From: Bacillota bacterium
Lineage (GTDB): Bacteria; Bacillota; Clostridia; Christensenellales; CAG-138
Assembly (NCBI GenBank): GCA_023416895.1
Contig: JAEZGQ010000220.1
Coordinates: 1-16,949, forward strand
DNA length: 16,949 nt
Reading direction: 5' to 3'
Numbering within the stretch: the stretch's first letter is position 1; every line of letters begins with the position of its first letter. Both the position numbers and the translations under genes were made by a program. Shown piece after piece: positions 6,626 to 13,776 of this stretch. The notes beneath the pieces were generated by a model, which was not told where the DNA came from, did not search any database, and worked only from the letters and a program-made list of their open reading frames with translations.

Positions 6626-7951
6626 CTACCCATGCATTGCGGAGGAATCGAAAATATTCCGCAAAGCTTTGGGGAAACGGTTCTTCAACACGCCCTCGGA
6701 CGCTTTGCCGAAACCAATGGGATGTGTGTCCACCGTTACCGCGCAAAAACCGCGTAGCCCTTCCGCTTCGATCGTATCCCCTCGCAAAAAGCGGCTGAGC
6801 CGCTCGTCGTATGGCGAAAAATCGAGTGTACGTTTATATCTTCCGCCATGGCAGGCTAAGAAAAGTGCGTGCGAAGGTTCAAACCTTCCTTTTGTTATTT
6901 CACCCGAGAACACACCCGCGTTAAGCATACGCACATCCTTTAAACCAAGCGGTAGCTCTTCGTTAAGAAGAATCGCCCTGCCGTCGGCAAGCTGATAAGC
7001 ATCGAGCGCAGGGGGTACAGAAAACGTTTCTTCCAAAAAGCGCCCATAAGCTGCATCGACGCAGGGTTTCAGCGCAAGCGGTTTGCTGTCCTCCGCTTCA
7101 TGATCACCGCTCGATTTTATAAGCCTTGCTACAAAGTGGCCTTCCCCTTTCATTTTGTGCGGGTAGCAGCGCTTCATAAAAACAAGCTCAAACTCAACAT
7201 GCGTGGTAAGGAACGCCTCTACTACCCTTTCGTTTTCCTCCTCGGAAAACGTACAAGTGGAGTAAACGAGCACCCCGCCCCGCTTTACCGCTTGCGCGGC
7301 GCTTTCTAAAATTGCCGTTTGCCGAACGGCGCATGTCCTCACATGGGCAAGCGACCATTCGATTATCGCCGCTTCATCCTTGCGAAACATGCCCTCGCCC
7401 GAGCAGGGTGCATCCACAAGCACAGCGTCAAACATGCCTCTGAGCGCGCCGCAAAGCACCTCGGGGTGCGCGCAGGTAACCACCGTGTTTACGGCACCCA
7501 TGCGCTCCATATTAAACTGTAGCGTTTTTGCACGCTGCACCTCAATTTCGTTTGCTACAAGCAGGCCTTTTCCGTTAAGTCGCGCAGCGATGCCGGTCGA
7601 TTTTCCACCGGGGGCGGCGCAAAGGTCTAAAACCTTCATGCCGGGCTTTATAGCAAGCGCTTCAACGGCGCCCATGGCGGAAGGCTCCTGCATGTAAAAA
7701 AGCCCCGCCGTATGGTACGGGTGCGCACCAATGCCCTGTGCCTCACCCTCAAGCACAAAGCCCTCCTCAAGAATGCCCGTAGGCGAAAGCGAAAAGGGAC
7801 ATGCTTTTAAAAATGCCTCTACGGAGGTTTTGAGCGTGTTCACACGAAGGCCGCGCACAGGCTGCTTTTCGTAGCTTTGAACAAACGCTTCGTATTCGCC
7901 GCCGAGCTGCACGTGCATACGCTGTAAAAATTCCTGCGGGAGTTGCGCCAT
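6626..7951 (-). CDS. rsmF: RsmF/NSUN-family rRNA (cytosine-5) methyltransferase
   Basis: A 441-residue protein of the Nol1/Nop2/Sun family, which transfers a methyl group from S-adenosylmethionine to C5 of a cytosine in RNA, here probably 16S rRNA. Order: an N-terminal domain with RGLRVNTLK (33-41), the AdoMet motif LDLCAAPGGKS (108-118), the DAPCSGEGMFRK motif with C183 (180-191), and the STCTFSEEENE motif with C233 (231-241). C183 and C233 are the two cysteines that family members use in catalysis and release. The C-terminal ~140 residues fit the extra RNA-binding part of RsmF-type enzymes. The start at 7951 has GGAGGGG directly upstream. The position methylated cannot be told from sequence. 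Confidence 0.9.
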   Translation of the reverse strand: MAQLPQEFLQRMHVQLGGEYEAFVQSYEKQPVRGLRVNTLKTSVEAFLKACPFSLSPTGILEEGFVLEGEAQGIGAHPYHTAGLFYMQEPSAMGAVEALAIKPGMKVLDLCAAPGGKSTGIAARLNGKGLLVANEIEVQRAKTLQFNMERMGAVNTVVTCAHPEVLCGALRGMFDAVLVDAPCSGEGMFRKDEAAIIEWSLAHVRTCAVRQTAILESAAQAVKRGGVLVYSTCTFSEEENERVVEAFLTTHVEFELVFMKRCYPHKMKGEGHFVARLIKSSGDHEAEDSKPLALKPCVDAAYGRFLEETFSVPPALDAYQLADGRAILLNEELPLGLKDVRMLNAGVFSGEITKGRFEPSHALFLACHGGRYKRTLDFSPYDERLSRFLRGDTIEAEGLRGFCAVTVDTHPIGFGKASEGVLKNRFPKALRNIFDSSAMHG

Positions 7952-7988
7952 CTTCCCCTCCACAAACACAAAGGCCGTAATCAAACGT

Positions 7989-7997
7989 ATTATATCA
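7989..7997 (-). promoter_or_regulatory. Extended -10 promoter of rsmF
   Basis: TGATATAAT on the minus strand is an extended -10 element with perfect TATAAT, 38 nt upstream of the rsmF start. The -35 region is poor. It is back to back with the cysS promoter at 8034-8062. Confidence 0.65.
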
Positions 7998-8033
7998 TGA
8001 AATATGAGAAATGCACGGTGATGGCATTCGCGG

Positions 8034-8062
8034 TTGACCTTTTGCGCACGTCATGGTAACAT
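8034..8062 (+). promoter_or_regulatory. Sigma-A promoter of the cysS leader
   Basis: TTGACC (8034-8039), a 17-bp spacer and TAACAT (8057-8062). Transcription would start near 8069, just before the ribosome site of the Cys leader ORF, leaving only about 14 nt of 5' UTR. Confidence 0.75.
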
Positions 8063-8082
8063 GCCTGTACAAAGGAGCGCTT

Positions 8083-8130
8083 ATGTTCGTATTGTTCTGT
8101 TGTTGCATGGGAAGCTTGAACGTGCGTTGA
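8083..8130 (+). CDS. Cys-rich leader peptide upstream of cysS
   Basis: A 15-codon ORF encoding MFVLFCCCMGSLNVR, ATG 8083 to TGA 8128-8130. It has the ribosome site AAAGGAG (8071-8077) 5 nt upstream. Codons 6-8 are TGT TGT TGC, three consecutive cysteines in the leader of the gene for cysteinyl-tRNA synthetase. It is followed by a stable hairpin (8142-8174) and an intrinsic terminator (8204-8247) before cysS. This is the design of amino-acid biosynthetic attenuators such as trp and his leaders: slow decoding of Cys codons when charged tRNA-Cys is scarce would change the downstream RNA fold. No T-box core is present here. Regulation is inferred; the ORF and its context are directly seen. Confidence 0.8.
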   Translation: MFVLFCCCMGSLNVR

Positions 8131-8141
8131 CCTTGCCGTTT

Positions 8142-8174
8142 CACGGACGCAGGTTGACAGCACCTGTTTCCGTG
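8142..8174 (+). promoter_or_regulatory. Leader hairpin of the cysS attenuator
   Basis: CACGGA (8142-8147) pairs with TCCGTG (8169-8174), and CAGGT (8150-8154) pairs with ACCTG (8162-8166), separated by a 2x2 internal loop and closed by a 7-nt loop. Its 3' flank TGCGGCG (8173-8179) can instead pair with CGCCGCA (8203-8209), which overlaps the 5' arm of the terminator. Confidence 0.7.
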
Positions 8175-8203
8175 CGGCGCGAGAAATAAGCCATAGTATT
8201 TTC

Positions 8204-8247
8204 GCCGCATCTCCGGCAACTTGCCGGGAGCGGCTTTTATTTTTTTT
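8204..8247 (+). terminator. Attenuator terminator before cysS
   Basis: GCCGC (8204-8208) pairs with GCGGC (8230-8234), and CCGGC (8213-8217) with GCCGG (8223-8227), with loop AACTT. It is followed by a T-rich run (8235-8247) ending 16 nt before the cysS start. Between a promoter and its own gene, such a terminator implies conditional read-through. Confidence 0.85.
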
Positions 8248-8263
8248 AAGGGAGTAAGGATTT

Positions 8264-9682
8264 ATGAATGACTTTTCTCTTTACAATACGCTTTCCAAAA
8301 AAATCGAGCCTCTTACCTCTTACGAACCGGGCAAAATCCGCATGTACACCTGCGGGCCTACGGTATACCATTTTGCGCACATTGGCAACCTTCGTACCTA
8401 CATCATGGAAGACGCACTCGAAAGGGCGCTACGCTATGTGGGGTACGATGTAACGCGCGTGATGAACATCACCGATGTAGGCCACCTTGCAAGCGATGCT
8501 GATACCGGTGAGGACAAAATGCTTGCAGGCGCACGGCGCGAGCAGAAAACCGTGCGTGAAATTGCCGAATTTTATAAGGATGCATTCTTTGCAGATTGCG
8601 ACAAGCTTAACATCAAGTATCCGGATGTTGTGGAAAAAGCAACCGACTGCATCGCGGAATACATCGAGCTTATTAAAACTTTGTTTGAACGCGGCTTTGC
8701 CTACGAGGCAGGCGGCAACGTGTATTTCGATACATCAAAACTTGCGCATTACCATGTGCTTACCCGTCACAAAAGCGAGGAGTTGTTTTCCGCTGTACGC
8801 GACGATGTGGAGGAAGACGCAAACAAGCGCTTCAAGACCGATTTTGTGCTCTGGTTCACCAAGTCAAAGTTCGGCGAACAAGAGCTGCGCTGGGAAAGCC
8901 CGTGGGGGATTGGCTACCCGGGCTGGCACATCGAATGCTCGGCCATTTCCATGAAGCACCTCGGTGGGCATCTCGACTTGCACTGCGGAGGCATCGACAA
9001 CATCTTTCCACACCACACCAACGAAATCGCCCAGAGCGAGGCCGCACTCGGCCACGCGTGGTGCGCACATTGGTTCCATGTCCACCATCTCACACAAAAA
9101 GACGGCAAAATGAGCAAGTCAAAAGGCGACTTTCTTACGCTTTCCCTGCTTGAAGAAAAGGGGTATTCCCCGCTCGCCTACCGCTATTTCTGCCTGCAAT
9201 CCCACTACCGCAAGCCGCTGGAGTTCAGCTTCGAGGCGCTTGATAACGCAAAGTCAGCATACGAAAAGCTTATGAAGCGCGTATCCGATCTTCCGGATGA
9301 GGGTCGTTTTGACGAAGCGGCAGCCGCGCCCTTTCTTCAAGGTTTTTCCGCAGCGCTATGCAATGACCTCAACACAGCAAAAGCGCTTTCTGTCGTGTAC
9401 GATGTTTTGAAAAGCGACTTAAGCGGTATGACCAAGCGTGCACTTATGCGTCAATTCGACCAGGTGCTTTCGCTCGGCCTCACAGAAAAGGGCAAAGACA
9501 CTTCCTCGCCTGACGAGGCGTTTTCCCGCCTTGTAGAAGCAAAAATAGCCGAGCGCAACGCAGCACGTGCGGCGAGGGATTTCAACCGTGCAGATATCAT
9601 CCGCGACGAACTTATATCCTTAGGTGTAACGCTCACCGACAGCCGTGACGGCACGGCGTGGAACCTTCGCCCGAAGCAATAA
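8264..9682 (+). CDS. cysS: Cysteine--tRNA ligase
   Basis: A 472-residue class I synthetase that charges tRNA-Cys. The HIGN motif is at residues 39-42 (PTVYHFAHIGN) and KMSKS is at 282-286. The catalytic zinc ligands known for CysRS are all present in the right spacing: C30, C225, H250 and E254. The C-terminal part after about residue 300 is the helical anticodon-binding region. The length is normal. The ATG at 8264 has AAGGGAGTAAGGA upstream. The gene is monocistronic, with its own promoter, peptide leader, attenuator and downstream terminator. Confidence 0.97.
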   Translation: MNDFSLYNTLSKKIEPLTSYEPGKIRMYTCGPTVYHFAHIGNLRTYIMEDALERALRYVGYDVTRVMNITDVGHLASDADTGEDKMLAGARREQKTVREIAEFYKDAFFADCDKLNIKYPDVVEKATDCIAEYIELIKTLFERGFAYEAGGNVYFDTSKLAHYHVLTRHKSEELFSAVRDDVEEDANKRFKTDFVLWFTKSKFGEQELRWESPWGIGYPGWHIECSAISMKHLGGHLDLHCGGIDNIFPHHTNEIAQSEAALGHAWCAHWFHVHHLTQKDGKMSKSKGDFLTLSLLEEKGYSPLAYRYFCLQSHYRKPLEFSFEALDNAKSAYEKLMKRVSDLPDEGRFDEAAAAPFLQGFSAALCNDLNTAKALSVVYDVLKSDLSGMTKRALMRQFDQVLSLGLTEKGKDTSSPDEAFSRLVEAKIAERNAARAARDFNRADIIRDELISLGVTLTDSRDGTAWNLRPKQ

Positions 9683-9690
9683 GGCAGTTA

Positions 9691-9730
9691 AAGAAAGACC
9701 GCGAACGGAAATCCCGTTCGCGGTTTCTTT
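9691..9730. terminator. Bidirectional terminator between cysS and the ABC operon
   Basis: CCGCGAACGG (9699-9708) pairs with CCGTTCGCGG (9714-9723) around a 5-nt loop. It is flanked by A-rich sequence on the left and TTTCTTT on the right, so it can end both convergent transcripts. Confidence 0.9.
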
Positions 9731-9738
9731 GTTGCTTG

Positions 9739-11571
9739 TTATCTCAAGATTTCGTCCGAGGCTTCTTCCTTAAACTGCGTGGTATACAGGTCGTAGTAGT
9801 GCCCCTTTTGCTTGATGAGCTGGCGATGGCTGCCCATTTCCGCGATTTTGCCGTTTTTAATCACAAGAATGCGGTCGGCATTGCGGATGGTGGATAGCCT
9901 GTGCGCCACGATGAAGCTGGTACGGTCTTTTAGCACCCGCGTAATGGCGTTTTGGATTAGCTGCTCGGTTTCAGTATCGATGGAGCTTGTGGCCTCGTCG
10001 AGCACGAAGATCTTCGGGTCCGCAAGGATCACGCGGGCAAACGAGATAAGTTGCTTTTCACCCGTCGAAAGGCGTGCGCCGCCCTCGCCAACCTCGGTAT
10101 CGTAACCCTTTTCCAAGCGGAGAATGAATTCCTCCGCGCTCACCATGCGCGCAGCTGCACGCACCTGCTCATCCGTCGCGTCCTTCCTGCCGTAGCAGAT
10201 GTTTTCGCGGATGGAGCCGGAGAAAAGATGCGGCGTCTGAAGCACGTACCCAAGCTTATCCTGAAGCCACAGCTGGCTGCGCTCCTTATAATCGCGCCCG
10301 TCCACCAGAATGCGGCCTTGCGTGGGCTCGTAGAAGCGGCACACGAGGTTGATGATGGTGCTTTTGCCGGAGCCGGTTTCGCCGACGAGGGCGATGGTTT
10401 CCCCGGCGCGCACCTTGAGGCTGAAATCGTCGAGCACACTTTCGCCGTCCTTATAGGAAAACGAAACATGCTCAAACTCGATCTGGCCCTTGATTTCCTC
10501 CCAGTTTTCGCGTTTGGGATGGAAGCTGTCACCGTACTTTTCCACGACCTCGTCGGTATCCGTGATTTCGCAAGGCGTGTCGATGAGGGTGATGACGCGC
10601 TCCGCGCTCGCCTGCGCGCTTTGCATTTCTGCAAGAATGGCAGCAAGCTGCTGGATGGGTTCGAAGAAGTTCATCGTGTAGGTGATGAACACGCTGAGCG
10701 TGCCGAAGCTTAAGCCCATCACCATCACCTCGTAGCCGCCGCGTTCAAGCGCAAGACCCGTGCCGATGGAGCCTAAAAACATCACAAGCGGCATGAAAAT
10801 TGCGCTTAGCGTGGTCGCCTTGATGGAGGCGCGGCGCATTTCGCCCGTGAGCGAAACGAACTCATCGGTGTTTGCCTGTTCACGCACGAGGGTTTTGCTG
10901 GTCATGGCACCCATGATGCCCTCATTGAACGAGCCCGTGATGCGGGAATTGGTTTTACGCACCACACGCTGATATTTGAGGATGAGCCGCTGGAAGATGA
11001 TGGAGATCACCACGAGCGGCGGAATCACCACCAGCACGATCAGCGCGAGCTTGTAGTTGAGCACCATAAGCGTGACCATTACGCCGATGACGTAGGCAAG
11101 CGCCCACATCATATCGACGATGCTCCACGCGATCATTTCGCTCAAGCGGGAGATATCGCTCACCATGCGCGCCATGAGGTAACCCACGGCGGTTTTGTCG
11201 TAAAAGGAGAACGACAGCTCCTGCAGCTTTTTGAACGCCTGCTGGCGGATGTCAAACGCGATGTTCATTTCAAGCTTGCCGGCGTATTTGATGAAGCCGG
11301 CGATGTTGAACGCCTGCAGGGCAATAAGCCCAAGGTACACAATGACAAACGGCACAATGCCCTCAAGGGTGCTCTTTTCAACGAAGTTGTCGATGGCATA
11401 CCTGCTCATGAGCGGGAGTACGATGTCAACGCACGCCACCAAGAGCAACAGCGCCACGAGCGTATAGAATACTTTTTTGTAGCGGAGCGCGTATTTGAGA
11501 AGCCTTTTCCAGATGCCAAGGTCTATTTTTTTGCTATATTGGTCAAAATCCTGCTCCTGTAAGGTGCTCAT
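9739..11571 (-). CDS. Heterodimeric ABC exporter subunit, BmrD-like (catalytic Glu present)
   Basis: A 610-residue half-transporter. The N-terminal ~330 residues form a six-helix type I exporter domain, and the ATPase follows from about 363. Seen motifs are Walker A GETGSGKST (397-405), Q-loop Q445, signature LSTGEKQ (501-507, degenerate versus LSGGQ), Walker B IFVLDE with catalytic E526, and H-loop H557. The start codon overlaps the stop of the partner gene (ATGA), so translation is coupled. Together with the partner it has one competent and one degenerate ATP site, as in BmrC/BmrD and TM287/288. The substrate is unknown; drugs or lipids are usual for the family. Confidence 0.92.
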   Translation of the reverse strand: MSTLQEQDFDQYSKKIDLGIWKRLLKYALRYKKVFYTLVALLLLVACVDIVLPLMSRYAIDNFVEKSTLEGIVPFVIVYLGLIALQAFNIAGFIKYAGKLEMNIAFDIRQQAFKKLQELSFSFYDKTAVGYLMARMVSDISRLSEMIAWSIVDMMWALAYVIGVMVTLMVLNYKLALIVLVVIPPLVVISIIFQRLILKYQRVVRKTNSRITGSFNEGIMGAMTSKTLVREQANTDEFVSLTGEMRRASIKATTLSAIFMPLVMFLGSIGTGLALERGGYEVMVMGLSFGTLSVFITYTMNFFEPIQQLAAILAEMQSAQASAERVITLIDTPCEITDTDEVVEKYGDSFHPKRENWEEIKGQIEFEHVSFSYKDGESVLDDFSLKVRAGETIALVGETGSGKSTIINLVCRFYEPTQGRILVDGRDYKERSQLWLQDKLGYVLQTPHLFSGSIRENICYGRKDATDEQVRAAARMVSAEEFILRLEKGYDTEVGEGGARLSTGEKQLISFARVILADPKIFVLDEATSSIDTETEQLIQNAITRVLKDRTSFIVAHRLSTIRNADRILVIKNGKIAEMGSHRQLIKQKGHYYDLYTTQFKEEASDEILR

Positions 11572-13412
11572 TGCTCCTCACCACCTTCCTGTTTCAATTC
11601 ATCCTCAAGCATGTTCTGGATGTGCGCGATGCGCCTGTAAAGTCCATCCTGCTTAAGGAGTTGTTCGTGCGTGCCCTGCTGCACAAGCTTGCCGTGCTCG
11701 AGCACAAGAATGTTATCCGCCTCGCACAGCGTTGTGATGCGGTGCGAGATGATGAACGTTGTGGTATTTTCGCGACGGTGCCTCAAGGCCGTGCGGATGG
11801 CCGCATCGGTTTCCGTGTCGACCGCGCTCATCGAATCATCGAAAATGATGATGGGCGCTTTTTGCATGAGCATCCGTGCGATGGCGACGCGCTGCTTTTG
11901 GCCGCCCGAAAGCGTTACACCGCGCTCGCCTACCATTGTTTCGTAGCCGTTGTCGAATTTTTGGATCACATCGTGCACGGCCGCCACGCGGGCGGATTCA
12001 AAAACCTCATCCTCGCTCAAGGAGGGGTTCGCGATGCGGATGTTTTCCATAATGGTGCGCGAGTACAAAAACGGTTCCTGCAGCACGATGCCGATGTTTT
12101 TGCGCAAATGCCCGCGCTCAATGTCGTTGAGGTTCACACCGTCCACAAGGATTTCGCCCTTGGTGCAGGTGTAAAGCCTTTGGAGAAGCTGCACAAGGCT
12201 CGTTTTGCCGCTGCCGGTGGAACCGAGTATGGCAACCGTTTGCCCGGGCCTTGCGGTAAAGGAAATGTCCTTGAGCACGTCGTCGTAGGCATCGTATCCG
12301 AAGCACACGTTTTTGAACTCGATGCAGCCCTTGATCTCGGGCGTGAGCGCTTTGCCGGGTTCCTTTTCCATGTCGTGGTCGAAGATCTCCCCGAGCCTGT
12401 CGAGCGAAACCGTGGCCTTACCAAGGTCCGCAAGCACGCGGCCAAGCTGACGCACCGGCCATGTGAGCATGGCAGTGTAGCTTGCAAACACCAGAAGCGT
12501 GCCGAGCGTCATCCCTTGTGTAACGCAGAAGTAGATGCTCGCAAACAGCGACAGACCAATCTGCACGTAGCCAAACGCATCCGAGATGCCCCAATAGAGG
12601 CCCAAAAGCTTGATAAGCTTATAGGTTTTCTCGCGGAAGTCTTCGTTGACGGCAGTGAACTTTTCTACTTCACTGTGCTGTTGGCCAAATGCGCGCACCA
12701 CTCGAACACCCGTGAGGTTTTCCTGAATGGTGGCGCTCAGCTTACCTTCCGCCTCATCGGAGGCTGTAAAGTATTTGCGCACATACTTGAAGTAGATAAA
12801 GGACGATGCGCACAAAAACGGCATGAGCGAAACCGAAATGATCGCAAGCTGCGTGTTGAGCGAGAACATAACCGTGCCCGCAAGCGCAACCATCACCACC
12901 GTGCGGACGATTTCTAGAAGCTGCTGCGAAATAAAGCGGCGTATGGTCTCCACGTCTGAGGTGCAGCGCTGCACCAAGTCGCCTGTGGAAACGTGCTTAT
13001 AGTAATCGTAAGGCACGTTTTGCAAATGCCAGTAAAGCTTGTCGCGCAAGGTCTTTGCAATACCCTCGCTCGCGATGGCCGTGTAGTAGCGGCGCGCGAA
13101 TGTCGCAAGCCCGTTTACAACGGTAAAGCTTACGAGCGCCAACGCGCATACATACAGGCTGGTTTTCAAAAACTCCCTGCCGCCAATGCTTTCCACCCAT
13201 TGCATGATGAAAGCGGGCAGGTTGCTTTCCTTGTCGCCAATCACATAATCGACCGTAAAGCTGATTACAAGCGGCCCGCAATAGGACGCAGCAACCGCTA
13301 TCACAAGGAAAATCGCGCTGAGCACGAGCCCCCATGTATTGCCTTTGAGCATCAGCCGTACGACTTTCCAGTTGATGGGCTTTTTTTCCGTTTTGTTGTT
13401 GGAACTCTCCAA
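11568..13412 (-). CDS. Heterodimeric ABC exporter subunit, BmrC-like (catalytic Glu replaced by Asp)
   Basis: A 614-residue half-transporter with a membrane domain over about residues 20-335 and an ATPase domain from about 362. Motifs are Walker A GSTGSGKTS (397-405), perfect signature LSGGQKQ (501-507), Walker B IIIFDD in which D526 stands where the catalytic glutamate should be, and H557. This is the partner that builds the degenerate site. The start is a TTG at 13412-13410, supported by GGAGGTG 7 nt upstream; no better start is near. It is the first structural gene of the operon and follows a leader ORF and a terminator, the same order as bmrB-bmrC-bmrD. Confidence 0.92.
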   Translation of the reverse strand: MESSNNKTEKKPINWKVVRLMLKGNTWGLVLSAIFLVIAVAASYCGPLVISFTVDYVIGDKESNLPAFIMQWVESIGGREFLKTSLYVCALALVSFTVVNGLATFARRYYTAIASEGIAKTLRDKLYWHLQNVPYDYYKHVSTGDLVQRCTSDVETIRRFISQQLLEIVRTVVMVALAGTVMFSLNTQLAIISVSLMPFLCASSFIYFKYVRKYFTASDEAEGKLSATIQENLTGVRVVRAFGQQHSEVEKFTAVNEDFREKTYKLIKLLGLYWGISDAFGYVQIGLSLFASIYFCVTQGMTLGTLLVFASYTAMLTWPVRQLGRVLADLGKATVSLDRLGEIFDHDMEKEPGKALTPEIKGCIEFKNVCFGYDAYDDVLKDISFTARPGQTVAILGSTGSGKTSLVQLLQRLYTCTKGEILVDGVNLNDIERGHLRKNIGIVLQEPFLYSRTIMENIRIANPSLSEDEVFESARVAAVHDVIQKFDNGYETMVGERGVTLSGGQKQRVAIARMLMQKAPIIIFDDSMSAVDTETDAAIRTALRHRRENTTTFIISHRITTLCEADNILVLEHGKLVQQGTHEQLLKQDGLYRRIAHIQNMLEDELKQEGGEEQ

Positions 13413-13452
13413 GATCGTTCACCTCCAAATTTGCGCCGCGCTTTGGGCGTTG

Positions 13453-13476
13453 CGCGGCGGCCGTGCCGCAGCCGCG
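13453..13476 (-). promoter_or_regulatory. GC-rich hairpin before the BmrC-like gene
   Basis: CGCGGC (13453-13458) pairs with GCCGCG (13471-13476) in a very GC-rich stretch between the leader terminator and the ribosome site. No role can be assigned from sequence. Confidence 0.4.
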
Positions 13477-13482
13477 ACGATA

Positions 13483-13517
13483 AAACAAAAAGACCATGGA
13501 ACGCGTCCATGGTCTTA
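13483..13517 (-). terminator. Leader terminator (attenuator) of the ABC operon
   Basis: On the minus strand AAGACCATGGA pairs perfectly with TCCATGGTCTT (11 bp, 13516-13506 with 13500-13490) around a 5-nt loop, followed by TTTTGTTTT. It lies 26 nt past the leader ORF stop and about 70 nt before the first ABC gene, so read-through must occur for exporter synthesis. Confidence 0.88.
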
Positions 13518-13526
13518 CAAGCAGGC

Positions 13527-13546
13527 TTAACATATAGCAATGTTAA
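13527..13546 (-). promoter_or_regulatory. Hairpin overlapping the leader stop codon
   Basis: A perfect inverted repeat, TTAACAT (13527-13533) and ATGTTAA (13540-13546), with a 6-nt loop contains the TAA stop of the leader ORF. A ribosome finishing the leader peptide would open it, so it could sense translation. Confidence 0.55.
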
Positions 13547-13656
13547 TGCGTTGCGTGAATAGGCCGTGTGACATTCGTTCCCGACGTAGCCAAAAAGGAC
13601 AGACTTCCCCCAATCCCGACACGATCGGTGATAAAGAGTTTGTTGATGAGCATCAT
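13543..13656 (-). CDS. BmrB-like leader peptide of the ABC exporter operon
   Basis: A 37-codon ORF from ATG 13656 to TAA 13545-13543, beginning MMLINKLFITDRVGIGG and ending TNVTRPIHATH. AAGGAGG (13671-13665) is 8 nt upstream, one of the best ribosome sites in the window. It lies between a good promoter and an intrinsic terminator, ahead of two ABC genes. I recognise no family by sequence. Its position matches bmrB, the leader peptide of B. subtilis bmrCD, where ribosome-targeting antibiotics stall translation and relieve attenuation. A 7-bp inverted repeat overlaps its stop codon. The coding call rests on the ribosome site and context. Confidence 0.72.
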   Translation of the reverse strand: MMLINKLFITDRVGIGGSLSFLATSGTNVTRPIHATH

Positions 13657-13704
13657 GTTCACGGCCTCCTTTCTGCTTTATCTTCGGCTGCACAGCCAAA
13701 AACA

Positions 13705-13733
13705 ATTATAACGGCATTGCCATAAATATGCAA
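13705..13733 (-). promoter_or_regulatory. Promoter of the leader-ABC exporter operon
   Basis: On the minus strand there is TTGCAT (13733-13728), a 17-bp spacer and a perfect TATAAT (13710-13705). Transcription would start near 13698, with a small GGCTGTGCAGCC palindrome at the very 5' end of the RNA. Confidence 0.85.
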
Positions 13734-13776
13734 TAGGAATTTAACAAATATATTGACGAAATTTTAATATATGCGA

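Noticed and set aside
8140..8250. A cysS T-box leader
   Set aside because: No GGTNCCGCG-type core or stem I features occur between the promoter and cysS; the terminator is preceded by the Cys ORF instead.
13740..13776. A terminator for the M42 gene in the AT-rich inverted repeat after its stop
   Set aside because: The ATATATT/AATATAT pairing is A-T only, with a long loop and no U-run, so it would be too weak.
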